From contig JAEDNJ010000031.1 in NCBI GenBank assembly GCA_016302525.1, positions 1-11,899 on the forward strand: 11,899 bases of DNA. Direction: 5' to 3'. This document shows, piece by piece, positions 1 to 7,468 of the stretch (the first letter of the stretch is position 1; the number at the start of each line of letters is the position of its first letter). The position numbers and the translations under genes are program-made. Origin of the DNA: Phascolarctobacterium sp. (GTDB taxonomy: Bacteria; Bacillota; Negativicutes; Acidaminococcales; Acidaminococcaceae). Under the pieces are notes generated by a model. The model was not told the DNA's origin and searched no databases. It was given only the letters and a program-made list of their open reading frames with translations.

Positions 1-51
<51 letters not shown>

Positions 52-54
52 AAA

Positions 55-131
55 TGGCGACCTGGATGGGACTCGAACCCACGACCTCCGCCGTGACAGG
101 GCGGCATTCTAACCAACTGAACCACCAGGCC
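55..131 (-). tRNA. tRNA-Asp(GTC)
   Basis: A complete 77-nt cloverleaf on the minus strand. The acceptor stem GGCCTGG pairs with CCAGGTC (one G-U), the D arm is GTTCAGTTGGTTAGAAT, and the anticodon stem CCGCC/GGCGG encloses the loop CTGTCAC with anticodon GTC at 95-97. The T loop is TTCGAGT, the discriminator is G, and CCA is encoded at 55-57. It is the first gene of a tRNA cluster that continues into tRNA-Gly; the promoter is at 160-188. Confidence 0.97.
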
Positions 132-159
132 GTTCGTCATTTGTGTCTGACAGATATAG

Positions 160-188
160 ATGATAACATAAATTTAAAAATAAAGCAA
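160..188 (-). promoter_or_regulatory. Promoter of the tRNA-Asp/tRNA-Gly cluster
   Basis: On the minus strand a -35 box TTGCTT (183-188) and a -10 box TATCAT (160-165) are separated by exactly 17 bp of AT-rich DNA. Transcription would start near 153, about 20 nt before the tRNA-Asp 5' end, which is the usual arrangement for a stable-RNA promoter. The boxes are read directly; function is inferred. Confidence 0.75.
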
Positions 189-434
189 GCACTTTTTGTG
201 ATTTTTACGAAAAACTCATCCCACAATTCACTTTTAACCTTTCTTTTGTGTGAAAGATGAAGATTTCTATGATATCCTCATGCCCTGCTCAATGACAACA
301 CCGGTCTTACCAAGGAGCACTTATATTATGACTAAGAGGCTACAATACGTTCAGCTGCCTGCTTGAGATAGCTAAGGTTGCATCATTAATCAGCTAAAGC
401 TAACATTATAAATATCTAGCTGTTCTAAATTACA

Positions 435-463
435 TTGTCATAAAGTCTAATTTGTATTATAAT
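435..463 (+). promoter_or_regulatory. Sigma-A promoter of the DNA glycosylase gene
   Basis: The -35 box TTGTCA (435-440) is followed by a 17-bp spacer and a perfect TATAAT -10 box (458-463). Predicted transcription start is near 470, giving a leader of about 35 nt before the ATG at 505. The leader carries a GAGG Shine-Dalgarno core at 492-495. Confidence 0.85.
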
Positions 464-504
464 AATAGCTAACATTAAAATTACAAAGAAAGAGGCTGAA
501 GCTT

Positions 505-1131
505 ATGTGCAACCCCCCAGATTGGTCACTTGGTGACAAGTATCTGCGTGAAAACGCTCCCGAGCTCGCTGCAATCGTAGCGAAATATTCTCCTTGTACC
601 CTTAAACCTAAACCAGAGTCTGAGTATTTTACTATCTTGCTCTCTGGTATCGTAGCTCAGCAGCTACCCCCAGAGGTTAGTCAAGCCCTGGTTAAAAAGC
701 TGACAGAGCTGACAGGCTCCCCCATTTCTCCCAAGGCTCTCCTAGCCTTAAGTGATGAAGCCCTAATGCAAACAGGCATATCCGCGCAAAAGCTGGCTTA
801 CCTAAAGGGCTTTGCTCAAGCCGTAGAAAACGGCAGCATTGCCATGAACAGCTTTAGTGAGATGAGCGACAGCCAAATTACTAAGCAGCTACTACAGGTT
901 AAAGGTCTAGGCCAGTGGACGATTGAAATGTTTCTCCTTTTGGCTCTCTGCCGTACTGATGTTAGCCCCTCGGCGGACTTTATTTTTAAGAAACAGCTGC
1001 AAAAGCTATTTAAGCTTCCTGATGTGCCTAAGCGTGGCCAAATCAACAAGCTCACGGAGCACTGGCGCCCCTGGCGTTCCTTAGCCGTCTGGTATCTATG
1101 GCTAAAGGCGGGCGAGGACGATAAAAGCTAA
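505..1131 (+). CDS. alkA: DNA-3-methyladenine glycosylase II family (AlkA-like)
   Basis: This is a 208-residue HhH-GPD base-excision repair enzyme, expected to cut the N-glycosidic bond of alkylated purines such as 3-methyladenine and leave an abasic site. The helix-hairpin-helix lies at about 132-143 (VKGLGQWTIEMF), followed by the loop with the presumed catalytic aspartate D158 (SPSADFIFKK), which aligns with the LPDDYLIK region of E. coli AlkA. A WRPWRSLAVWYLW segment (187-199) closes the domain as in the family. E. coli AlkA has about 280 residues; this protein lacks the N-terminal TBP-like domain, like other short bacterial and archaeal homologues. The start at 505 is supported by GAGG nine bases upstream and a near-consensus promoter. 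It is monocistronic, divergent from tRNA genes and convergent with the EAL gene. Exact substrate range cannot be told from sequence. Confidence 0.9.
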   Translation: MCNPPDWSLGDKYLRENAPELAAIVAKYSPCTLKPKPESEYFTILLSGIVAQQLPPEVSQALVKKLTELTGSPISPKALLALSDEALMQTGISAQKLAYLKGFAQAVENGSIAMNSFSEMSDSQITKQLLQVKGLGQWTIEMFLLLALCRTDVSPSADFIFKKQLQKLFKLPDVPKRGQINKLTEHWRPWRSLAVWYLWLKAGEDDKS

Positions 1132-1156
1132 TCCTAAATAACTAAAAAAACATCAA

Positions 1157-1199
1157 AGCCTGACTATAGCAGCAAAGCTACAGTCAGGCTCTTTTACTT
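1157..1199. terminator. Bidirectional intrinsic terminator between convergent genes
   Basis: An inverted repeat AGCCTGACT (1157-1165) / AGTCAGGCT (1182-1190) is extended, after a one-base mismatch, by TAGC/GCTA around the loop AGCAAA. On the plus strand it is followed by CTTTTACTT; on the minus strand by TTTGATG and then seven T. It sits 25 bp after the glycosylase stop and about 50 bp past the EAL gene stop, so it can end both transcripts. Confidence 0.9.
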
Positions 1200-1239
1200 A
1201 GAAAACCTTCTACTATATTAAGCTAACACAGTCCCCTGC

Positions 1240-2958
1240 TCAAGCCTTAGGGCCCAAGGGCTTATCAGCATCCAGCATTTGTTCAAAAACAGACTGACAT
1301 TGTGGGGGCGAATAATAATAGCCTTGAATAGCATCACAGCCCACAGCCTTCAGGAAATCAATCTGCTCTTGCTTTTCAACGCCCTCGGCAACAACCTTCA
1401 GGCCAATAGCATGAGAAGCGCCTAGCATATACTTCATAACAATCTCGCCCTTTTCGGTACCAATCTGATCAATCAAGGACTTATCAAATTTTACTACCTT
1501 AAAGACAGAGCTTGTCAGCATGGAAATAGAAGAATAGCCAGAGCCGAAGTCGTCCATATGGATTTCAAAGCCTGCCTCATTAGCCTTAGTAATGAAGCGT
1601 TGTACGACCTTACTTTCAGTAGTAGCAGACTCGGTAATTTCCAAAGGAATCATCTTCAAGGGAAGCGCATATTCCTCTACAATTTCACAATAACGTTTTA
1701 CAATATCATGTCTATAGATACTGTTACGAGAAAGATTAACAGAAATAGGCACAACCTGCTTACCAGCTTCCAGGCGTTGCTTTTGGAAACAACAAACCTG
1801 AGTAAAGATGTATTCATCCAAATCAGCAATTTGACCATTGCATTCAAATAAAGGTATAAACATACCTGGAGAAACCATTTTACCCATTTCCGGAATCCAA
1901 CGCACCAGGGCCTCTGCAGCAATAATTTTTCCCGTTTGCAAATCAACCTTGGGCTGATACCAAGGATAAAACTCTCCATTCTCTAGCGCAGGTCCAAAAT
2001 CTGCCTCCATTCTCTGGTCAGAGAGGCGCTTTTCACGCATAGACTCATCATAGAAGGCTAAATACTCGTTGTAGCTATTCTTGATACTGTCAATAGCCAT
2101 ATCCAGACGGTCACACAGAATAGAAACGCTTAAGCTGGGGTCAACATCACAATAAACACCGTACTTAATGTTTAAGGTACGAATCATGATATTGTCATTA
2201 ATTTCCTTGCAAATGCTTTTCACATTAGCTTCGATATTCTTATCTAGCTTATCACACAGGAAATAGAACTTATCTCCTTTTCTAGCAGCTGCATAGAAGG
2301 AAATATACTTACGATAAGCCTTAGCCGCCTCTACTAAAACATGGTCGCCAATTTCTTCACCAAAGGTGTCATTAACCAGCTTAAAATCCTGAATGTCTGC
2401 CAGCATTAGGGCAAAACGCTTCTCGGAATTCATGCTTAAAATTTGTTGCACCTTGTAGTTGAAGGCCTCCATAGTATACATATTGGTCAGGCTATCATTT
2501 TCTACTGCGGACAGGTTAGCAATTGTTTCTTTCAGGCTAATGGCATGGTCTACCCTCACCCTAACAATTTCTGCATTATAGGGCTTAGTAACAAAGTCAT
2601 ATACGCCCATTTGCAAAAAGCTAATTTCATCCTGCGGGTCCTCACTAGCCGTGGTGACAATAATAGGCACCTGCGACAAGAGATAATTCTCTTTAATCTT
2701 TTCTAGAAACTCATAACCATTGCAAACCGGCATATAAACATCCAGGATAATCAAAGAAATATCCTTGTAGTGCTTTTTCAGCAACTCAAGCCCCACTAAG
2801 CCATTTTCGGCAGTCAAGATACCGTATTTATCTTCAAGGATAGTGGTTAATATTTCCTGATTTATGAAATTGTCTTCGACTATGAGGATTTTTCTTTTTG
2901 TGTTAATAGCATTCCTGGTAATCTCTGTTGCTAATGGAGCTTCTATTGAAAATTCCAT
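1240..2958 (-). CDS. Response-regulator receiver / degenerate GGDEF / EAL protein (predicted c-di-GMP phosphodiesterase)
   Basis: A 572-residue soluble signalling protein. A receiver domain (about 22-140) has acidic residues E28/D29, phosphoacceptor D73 (LILDVYMP), T102/T103 and K125. A GGDEF domain (about 155-305) follows, whose signature is reduced to KGDKF (227-231), so it should not make cyclic di-GMP but may still bind GTP. The EAL domain (about 325-560) is complete: E349 in EALVRW, N408, E440 (LEITES), D469-D470 (DDFGSGYSS), K490, E525 (AEGVE) and Q545, so hydrolysis of cyclic di-GMP to pGpG is predicted. No membrane segment or DNA-binding domain is seen. The ATG at 2958 has AGAGGA (2966-2971) seven bases upstream. 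No histidine kinase is adjacent, so the partner is unknown. No convincing promoter was seen upstream; candidate boxes are weak in this AT-rich leader. Confidence 0.93.
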   Translation of the reverse strand: MEFSIEAPLATEITRNAINTKRKILIVEDNFINQEILTTILEDKYGILTAENGLVGLELLKKHYKDISLIILDVYMPVCNGYEFLEKIKENYLLSQVPIIVTTASEDPQDEISFLQMGVYDFVTKPYNAEIVRVRVDHAISLKETIANLSAVENDSLTNMYTMEAFNYKVQQILSMNSEKRFALMLADIQDFKLVNDTFGEEIGDHVLVEAAKAYRKYISFYAAARKGDKFYFLCDKLDKNIEANVKSICKEINDNIMIRTLNIKYGVYCDVDPSLSVSILCDRLDMAIDSIKNSYNEYLAFYDESMREKRLSDQRMEADFGPALENGEFYPWYQPKVDLQTGKIIAAEALVRWIPEMGKMVSPGMFIPLFECNGQIADLDEYIFTQVCCFQKQRLEAGKQVVPISVNLSRNSIYRHDIVKRYCEIVEEYALPLKMIPLEITESATTESKVVQRFITKANEAGFEIHMDDFGSGYSSISMLTSSVFKVVKFDKSLIDQIGTEKGEIVMKYMLGASHAIGLKVVAEGVEKQEQIDFLKAVGCDAIQGYYYSPPQCQSVFEQMLDADKPLGPKA

Positions 2959-3149
2959 AATATCTTCCTCTTTTATTTACTCTCCTTGCATTCAAGGAAA
3001 TTTACATACAAAACTCTTGTTATAATATTACCACATATTATTCCATAAGTCTAGAGAAATTGTTCTTTTTTAATTAATAATAAATACATATTAGATGTCT
3101 ATCTTAATTTTAGATTAATTTAAGTCGGTCACTTGCAAACAAGCTCTAC

Positions 3150-3182
3150 AAAAACAAAAAGCCTGTAGATTTCTCTACAGGC
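3150..3182 (-). terminator. Intrinsic terminator of tRNA-Asn
   Basis: On the minus strand, 9 nt beyond the encoded CCA of tRNA-Asn, GCCTGTAGA / TCTACAGGC form a perfect 9-bp stem (3161-3182) closed by a GAAA tetraloop. It is followed by TTTTTGTTTTTG. This is a textbook Rho-independent terminator that separates the tRNA transcript from the EAL gene on the same strand. Confidence 0.95.
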
Positions 3183-3190
3183 ACAATTTT

Positions 3191-3266
3191 TGGCTCCCGC
3201 GGTAAGACTCGAACTTACGACATACGGATTAACAGTCCGCCGTTCTACCGACTGAACTACGCGGGA
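3191..3266 (-). tRNA. tRNA-Asn(GTT)
   Basis: A complete 76-nt cloverleaf on the minus strand. The acceptor TCCCGCG pairs with CGCGGGA; the D arm is GTTCAGTCGGTAGAAC; the anticodon stem CGGA/TCCG encloses CTGTTAA with anticodon GTT at 3231-3233. The T arm GTAAG/CTTAC encloses TTCGAGT; discriminator G and encoded CCA (3191-3193). It is a single-gene unit with its own consensus promoter and terminator, placed between the cobalamin operon and the EAL gene. Confidence 0.97.
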
Positions 3267-3285
3267 ATTACTAGGAACAATGTAT

Positions 3286-3314
3286 ATTATACTCGTTTAG
3301 GTACTCTTTGTCAA
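3286..3314 (-). promoter_or_regulatory. Perfect-consensus promoter of tRNA-Asn
   Basis: On the minus strand, TTGACA (3309-3314) and TATAAT (3286-3291) are both full consensus and exactly 17 bp apart (3292-3308). Initiation near 3279 leaves a leader of only about 13 nt before the tRNA 5' end at 3266. This is the strongest promoter in the window. Confidence 0.92.
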
Positions 3315-3477
3315 CAGTTTTTCGCTAATTTTTCTTGTTTTATTTAGCTTAGCTTATTAGCACAACACCAAAGCTATTTCTGCTTCCAAATTAATGATCT
3401 AAGTTTTAAACCAGTGATAATAAGCAACCAATAACTACATATAATAATAGTAAAGCTTTATTAATCGTCAACAGGTC

Positions 3478-4128
3478 TTAGTTATAGGTAATTTCTCCCG
3501 GCTTTCTAGTCAGCTTATAAATTAAAGCATTACAGATAGCTGCTGCTACATTAGAGCCACCCTTACGGCCACGAGCTACAATATAAGGCACTCCTGTTTG
3601 CATGATAATCTCTTTAGACTCAACAACATTAACAAAGCCTACAGGCACTCCGATAACCAGCTCAGGTTTAATCTTGCCTTCCTTAACCAGCTCATCCAAA
3701 CGCACCAAAGCAGTAGGAGCATTGCCAACGGCAATAATAACGGGGCCCTCTAAGGTACAAGCCTTCTCCATGCAAGCAGCAGCACGGGTAGAGCCAGCTT
3801 CCTTAGCACGAGCTGCTACATCAGGATCTGCCATGAAGCAAACTGCCTTGGCTCCTAATTTGCCTAAGCCCATCTTGTTAATGCCAGTGCAGGCCATGTT
3901 GGTATCGGTTACAATGGTAGCCCCCTTTTGCAGGGCTGCCAGAGCTTTTTCCACTACGCCCTCAGAGAACAAAAGGTTACGAGCATAATCAAAGTCTGCA
4001 GAGGTGTGAATAACACGCTTGACAATGTCCAGCTTATCTGCATCAATCTTAATTTGTCCTAATTCCTCAGCAATAATTTCCATGCTGCGTTTTTCAATAT
4101 CTGTAGGTAATACATTTTGTAGTTTCAT
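3478..4128 (-). CDS. cbiC: Precorrin-8X methylmutase CbiC (CobH)
   Basis: This 216-residue enzyme moves the methyl group from C11 to C12 of (cobalt-)precorrin-8, giving (cobyrinate) hydrogenobyrinate. The family histidine needed for the shift is H41, in RVIHTSADFDYA. Other family marks are the TDTNMACTGINK segment after residue 70, GNAPTAL, and GVPVGFVNVVESKE in the C-terminal third. The length is typical (about 210). The open frame extends to a GTG at 4140, but the AAAGGTGG Shine-Dalgarno at 4137-4144 overlaps that GTG and lies 8 nt before the ATG at 4128, which I therefore choose. It is the last gene of the cobalamin operon, 39 nt after cobO. No hairpin-plus-T-run terminator is visible between its stop and the tRNA-Asn gene. 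Confidence 0.95.
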   Translation of the reverse strand: MKLQNVLPTDIEKRSMEIIAEELGQIKIDADKLDIVKRVIHTSADFDYARNLLFSEGVVEKALAALQKGATIVTDTNMACTGINKMGLGKLGAKAVCFMADPDVAARAKEAGSTRAAACMEKACTLEGPVIIAVGNAPTALVRLDELVKEGKIKPELVIGVPVGFVNVVESKEIIMQTGVPYIVARGRKGGSNVAAAICNALIYKLTRKPGEITYN

Positions 4129-4136
4129 TGCTTTTC

Positions 4137-4144
4137 CCACCTTT
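4137..4144 (-). promoter_or_regulatory. Ribosome binding site that sets the cbiC start
   Basis: AAAGGTGG on the minus strand lies 8 nt upstream of the ATG at 4128 but overlaps the alternative GTG at 4140, ruling that codon out as the main start. A weak 6-bp hairpin (CTTGCT/AGCGAG, 4145-4160) abuts it directly on the upstream side. Confidence 0.7.
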
Positions 4145-4167
4145 CTCGCTTCTAAGCAAGCTATATA

Positions 4168-4701
4168 CTAACGCTCAATTCCAGTGCGTGCAGGGATTCC
4201 CTTTTCAAAGGGATGCTTGCGCTTGCAGATTTCAGAAACATAATCTGCCATTTCAACCAGTTCGGGAGCAGGATTGCGCCCAGAAAGAACCACTTCCAAG
4301 TTTTTGGGCTTGTGCTTTAAAAAGTCCAGCAGCTCCTCCTTGTCAAAAACTCCTGCATTAATGGAGCCTAGCACCTCGTCTAAGATTAACAGCTCCACCT
4401 CGCCAGCCAAGCACTTTTCCTTTACCTTTTGAAAGAGGGCCATATGGTCCTTCAACACCTGAGACTTTTCCTCTGCCGTCATCTGAAAGGTAAACTTTTT
4501 CGTTTCCTTGCCTCGCCAAATTTCTATATTAGGGATGAGAGCCAAGGACTTTAATTCACCAGTAGGCCTGCCCTTTAGAAATTGAACTAGGAGCACATGG
4601 TTATCATGGCCGGCACAGCGTACTGCTAAGCCAATGCAGGCAGTGGTTTTTCCCTTGCCGTCTCCGGTATAGATATGGATTAGGCCACCATCCTGAATCA
4701 T
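4168..4701 (-). CDS. cobO: Corrinoid adenosyltransferase CobO/BtuR (CobA type)
   Basis: A 177-residue ATP:co(I)rrinoid adenosyltransferase that transfers the 5'-deoxyadenosyl group of ATP to the cobalt of a corrinoid, a step needed before cobyric acid synthase acts. The P-loop GDGKGKTT is at 13-20, a Walker-B-like LLILDEV at 104-110, and the family C-terminus [15 protein letters not shown] closes the protein. The length matches the CobA/CobO family (about 175-200), not PduO or EutT. Its ATG overlaps the cobQ stop by ATGA (4698-4701), and a GGAGG lies 7 nt upstream inside the cobQ end, so it should be translationally coupled to cobQ. Confidence 0.95.
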   Translation of the reverse strand: MIQDGGLIHIYTGDGKGKTTACIGLAVRCAGHDNHVLLVQFLKGRPTGELKSLALIPNIEIWRGKETKKFTFQMTAEEKSQVLKDHMALFQKVKEKCLAGEVELLILDEVLGSINAGVFDKEELLDFLKHKPKNLEVVLSGRNPAPELVEMADYVSEICKRKHPFEKGIPARTGIER

Positions 4702-6218
4702 ACCCCTGCCTCCAAGATTTCATAAATCTTTTTCATATCCAGGTTCTTGCGTACACTGTCTGCAAGAATATCATATTGCTGCTTCTTGTATTCAGCAAAA
4801 TTAATCGTCTTGATGTCCTCTAGCTTCATACCCTTTTTCGCCAGCAGAGCTTCAACAATCTTTACAGCCACACCCTCGGCATCAAAAACGCCGTGCACAT
4901 AGCTGCCATAGACATTATAGCTACCCTTGACATTTTGCGAGCCCTCCAGCATGGTCTCGCCTTCCTCATGGATAGGCTTAATGCAGGTTAAAGCATGCTC
5001 AGCGGGGAACTCGGTCACACCGGAATGGATTTCGTAGCCTACCAGCTTGGTGCCGCTTAAGGCAGAGAAAATGCCCTCTACTTCACCAAATTGGCCCTCC
5101 ATTTGGATGGTACGCTTCTTTTCAATAAAGGAGGTCTCTACAGGCAGCAGGCCTAAGCCAGGCGTATCGCCACCCTCTTCAACACCGTAGGGGTCAGAAA
5201 TATTCGTACCCAGCATTTGGTAGCCGCCACATACTCCCCAGACAACAGTTCCCTGAGATGCCTTTTTGAGAATTTCTGCCTCTAAGCCATTTTGGCGCAT
5301 CCATTTTAAGTCGCCAATAGTATTCTTGGTACCTGGCAGGATAATCATATCGGGATTGCCTAATTCCTTCAGGCTGGCAACATAGCGCAAGGATACACCC
5401 TCAACAAGTTCAAAAACATTGAAGTCAGTGTAGTTGGACATACGCGGAGTGCGGATAACGGCAATATCCACTAGCTTAACCTCTGTATGGCTGGTTAAAC
5501 GCTCATAAAGGCTATCCTCATCCTCAATATCCACGTGTAACATGGGCAGGACACCCACTACAGGAATACCAGTTTTTTCTTCAATCATTTCTAAGCCGGG
5601 ACGAAGGATTTCTACATCACCACGGAATTTGTTGATAATGAGGCCCTTTATCATGGCTCTTTCCTCTGGCTCCATGAGCATGACAGTGCCATAAAGTGAA
5701 GCAAAAACACCACCACGGTCAATATCGCCTACCAAAAGCACAGGAGCCTTAGCCATCTTGGCCATGCCCATGTTGACAATATCCTGCTGCTTAAGGTTAA
5801 TTTCTGCCGGACTGCCAGCACCCTCTAAGCAGATAATATCAAAGTTTTCATCCAGCTGATTATAAGCCTTCATTATGTCGGGGATGAGATTAGTTTTAAA
5901 CTTAAAATATTCTACTGCTGTCATGGTGCCAATGGCTTCACCATTAACAATAACCTGAGAGCCACAGTCGCTAGTAGGCTTTAAGAGAATGGGATTCATT
6001 AAAGCGCTCGGCTCGATATTAGCAGCCTCAGCCTGTACCACCTGAGCACGACCCATCTCTGCTCCGTTTACAGTAATGAAGGAGTTCAAGGCCATGTTTT
6101 GTGATTTAAAGGGAGCCACCTTGTAGCCATCCTGATTAAAGACACGACAGAGACCTGCAGTTAAGAGGCTTTTGCCTGCATTAGAGCAGGTACCCTGTAC
6201 CATAATACTCTTTGCCAT
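4698..6218 (-). CDS. cobQ: Cobyric acid synthase CobQ/CbiP
   Basis: This glutamine- and ATP-dependent enzyme amidates side chains b, d, e and g of adenosylcobyrinic acid a,c-diamide. The 506 residues hold an N-terminal dethiobiotin-synthetase-like ATPase domain with P-loop GTCSNAGKS (9-17), KSQNMALNS (38-46) and [14 protein letters not shown] (165-178). A C-terminal class I glutamine amidotransferase domain has the nucleophile Cys330 in GVCGGYQML and His442 in SYVHGVFD. The length is normal (about 490-510). The frame can be extended to a GTG at 6227, but AAGGAG at 6229-6234 would be one base from it, against 10 bases for the ATG at 6218, so 6218 is chosen. It lies 31 nt after the ApgM-like gene and overlaps cobO by 4 nt. 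Confidence 0.96.
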   Translation of the reverse strand: MAKSIMVQGTCSNAGKSLLTAGLCRVFNQDGYKVAPFKSQNMALNSFITVNGAEMGRAQVVQAEAANIEPSALMNPILLKPTSDCGSQVIVNGEAIGTMTAVEYFKFKTNLIPDIMKAYNQLDENFDIICLEGAGSPAEINLKQQDIVNMGMAKMAKAPVLLVGDIDRGGVFASLYGTVMLMEPEERAMIKGLIINKFRGDVEILRPGLEMIEEKTGIPVVGVLPMLHVDIEDEDSLYERLTSHTEVKLVDIAVIRTPRMSNYTDFNVFELVEGVSLRYVASLKELGNPDMIILPGTKNTIGDLKWMRQNGLEAEILKKASQGTVVWGVCGGYQMLGTNISDPYGVEEGGDTPGLGLLPVETSFIEKKRTIQMEGQFGEVEGIFSALSGTKLVGYEIHSGVTEFPAEHALTCIKPIHEEGETMLEGSQNVKGSYNVYGSYVHGVFDAEGVAVKIVEALLAKKGMKLEDIKTINFAEYKKQQYDILADSVRKNLDMKKIYEILEAGV

Positions 6219-6228
6219 AAATTTCACA

Positions 6229-6234
6229 CTCCTT
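6229..6234 (-). promoter_or_regulatory. Ribosome binding site that sets the cobQ start
   Basis: AAGGAG on the minus strand is 10 nt from the ATG at 6218 and only 1 nt from the GTG at 6227, which supports the ATG. It is part of the 10-bp palindrome CCTTATAAGG (6231-6240), so a small stem could partly mask it. Confidence 0.65.
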
Positions 6235-6249
6235 ATAAGGATGATGATT

Positions 6250-7386
6250 CTATTTTAATAAGAAGCTTAAAATATCCTTGTAGCTAGAAATTTTAAGCCC
6301 TTCTATTTCCATATTAATAGCACCTGCGATAATAGGCACAGGACCGTCACCATGCTTGCCATTAACAGAGCTGGTTACATGGTCTCCGCAAACGACAATC
6401 TTCAGCGGATTATCATAAACTCGCATGAGCAGGCCCAAAAATTCCTGGTCAATCTTAGCAATAAACTGCGCCTTACCCAGAGCATCATAACGATGGGCGG
6501 CCTCATCACTGCCATTAAAATGAGCAATGACAAAATCATGCTGCTTTAAGAGCTCCAAAGCAGCCTCCACCTTATCGCTCACAACTGTATCAATGTCGCC
6601 TGTGGCAGTAGGCGGGGTAATAACCTCCATACCTAGAGCCTTGGCTATGCCTACAACGATTTCCGCCTTGCACACAGCACCACCACTTTTACCATTTAAG
6701 CTTGTAAAGCTTGGCAGAGCCTGTCTGTCAGAGGCGCCCCAAGGATAAAGAATATAGTGCAGCCCATCATGGTTAAAAACGCTAAGGCGTTTTTCTGCTT
6801 CCTCTAAAAGCTTAGCTAGAGCGCTAGAGCTCTGCTTGAGCTCGGCTAAGAGCTGGTCAACACTTTCTCCTAAGCTTTCATGAGGTGGCTGTACCCTACA
6901 ATTAAGCACTGCCTCCTCCTGCTTGAGGATTAAGAGATTGCGATACTCCGAGAGGTGGAAAAACTCTATGTCATCATAAAGCTTATTGCAAACCATGGCC
7001 GCCTGCTTCATTTGGCCAGTGGTTAGACCAGAGCCATTAAAGGCAACCAGCCTACCATTATTATCGCGCACCGCCAGATTACAACGCAGTACCATCTCAT
7101 CAGGAGCTACATCTCGGTTATGAGCTAAAAGCTCCAAATAAGCCCTGTTCTTGGGCATAGCCTCTGTAGGTAAGCCCAGCAGCCGCAGAATACAGCTGCA
7201 GCTCTCAGGAATGAGCTCCTGCTCGCAGATGCTTGCCTGGCCAACTACTCCCTGAGCAGCTAGCCTATCTATATAAGGTGTAGCAGCAAACTCTAAGGGA
7301 GTAAGCCCACCTATTTTGCTGTTTGGTTCATCACCTAACCCGTCAATCAGAATAAGCAATGATTTCGCTTCATTTTGCATTTGCAT
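6250..7386 (-). CDS. ApgM-like metalloenzyme of the alkaline-phosphatase superfamily, cobalamin operon member
   Basis: A 378-residue protein of the archaeal-type cofactor-independent phosphoglycerate mutase family (ApgM / COG3635-like), some members of which are labelled homoserine kinase analogues. The bimetal site appears complete: D15 (LILIDGLGD), presumed nucleophile S62, D294 and H298 (NGSDEAAH), D335-H336 (CGDHVTSS) and H345 (KHGDGPVP). The nucleophile loop is unlike typical Apg[14 protein letters not shown] replaces the usual PxGSDTA..LLGY. Other family segments are RCNLAV, LPSF and [15 protein letters not shown]. It lies between cobD and cobQ, on the same strand. Seen: fold motifs and position. 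Inferred: a phosphoester role in B12 synthesis, such as an alpha-ribazole-phosphate phosphatase, or supply of threonine phosphate to CobD; an ordinary glycolytic mutase is less likely here. The ATG at 7386 has AGGA 9 nt upstream. Confidence 0.85.
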   Translation of the reverse strand: MQMQNEAKSLLILIDGLGDEPNSKIGGLTPLEFAATPYIDRLAAQGVVGQASICEQELIPESCSCILRLLGLPTEAMPKNRAYLELLAHNRDVAPDEMVLRCNLAVRDNNGRLVAFNGSGLTTGQMKQAAMVCNKLYDDIEFFHLSEYRNLLILKQEEAVLNCRVQPPHESLGESVDQLLAELKQSSSALAKLLEEAEKRLSVFNHDGLHYILYPWGASDRQALPSFTSLNGKSGGAVCKAEIVVGIAKALGMEVITPPTATGDIDTVVSDKVEAALELLKQHDFVIAHFNGSDEAAHRYDALGKAQFIAKIDQEFLGLLMRVYDNPLKIVVCGDHVTSSVNGKHGDGPVPIIAGAINMEIEGLKISSYKDILSFLLK

Positions 7387-7434
7387 GCTTCCTTTACAAA
7401 GAAAAGCTCTGAATATAATCTTTTAGTAAGTTTG

Positions 7435-7468
7435 TATATATGTATATTCTTGCTTATACACATATATA
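7435..7468 (-). repeat. AT-rich inverted repeat in the cobD/ApgM-like gap
   Basis: TATATATG+TATA (7435-7446) faces TATA (7455-7458) and CATATATA (7461-7468) across the loop TTCTTGCT, with a 2-base bulge: a 12-bp, almost GC-free hairpin. It lies directly after the cobD stop in the largest gap (84 nt) of the operon. There is no T-run behind it on the minus strand, so it is not an intrinsic terminator; it may be an RNA processing or stability element. Confidence 0.45.

Larger units (their letters stand above)
132..504. other. Gene-free divergent intergenic region
   Basis: This 373-bp stretch separates the minus-strand tRNA cluster from the plus-strand glycosylase gene. It holds the tRNA promoter at its left end, the glycosylase promoter at 435-463 and an 11-bp direct repeat (398-408 and 467-477). 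At 328-366 there is a 12-codon plus-strand micro-ORF (MTKRLQYVQLPA) with an AAGGAG site at 312-317, which cannot be called a gene from sequence alone. Nothing else recognisable was seen; there is no RNA gene, and the longer plus-strand frame covering the tRNAs (15-260) is an antisense artefact. Confidence 0.7.

Noticed and set aside
1241..1262. Near-palindrome AAGCC...GGGCCC...GGCTT at the 3' end of the EAL gene
   Set aside because: It lies inside the coding sequence, has mismatches and no T-run, and a far better terminator stands at 1157-1199.
3000..3130. Sigma-A promoter for the EAL gene
   Set aside because: Several -35/-10-like pairs (for example TAGACT with TAATAT, 17-bp spacing) match only about 4 of 6 bases each in very AT-rich DNA; none stands out.
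3602..3988. A 128-codon plus-strand frame opposite cbiC
   Set aside because: It is a shadow of a strongly conserved gene, with no ribosome site and low-complexity Ser/Thr/Ala-rich content typical of an antisense frame.
4145..4160. Small hairpin in the cobO-cbiC gap as a regulatory element
   Set aside because: The stem has only 6 bp including a G-U pair; chance is a sufficient explanation, though it abuts the cbiC ribosome site.
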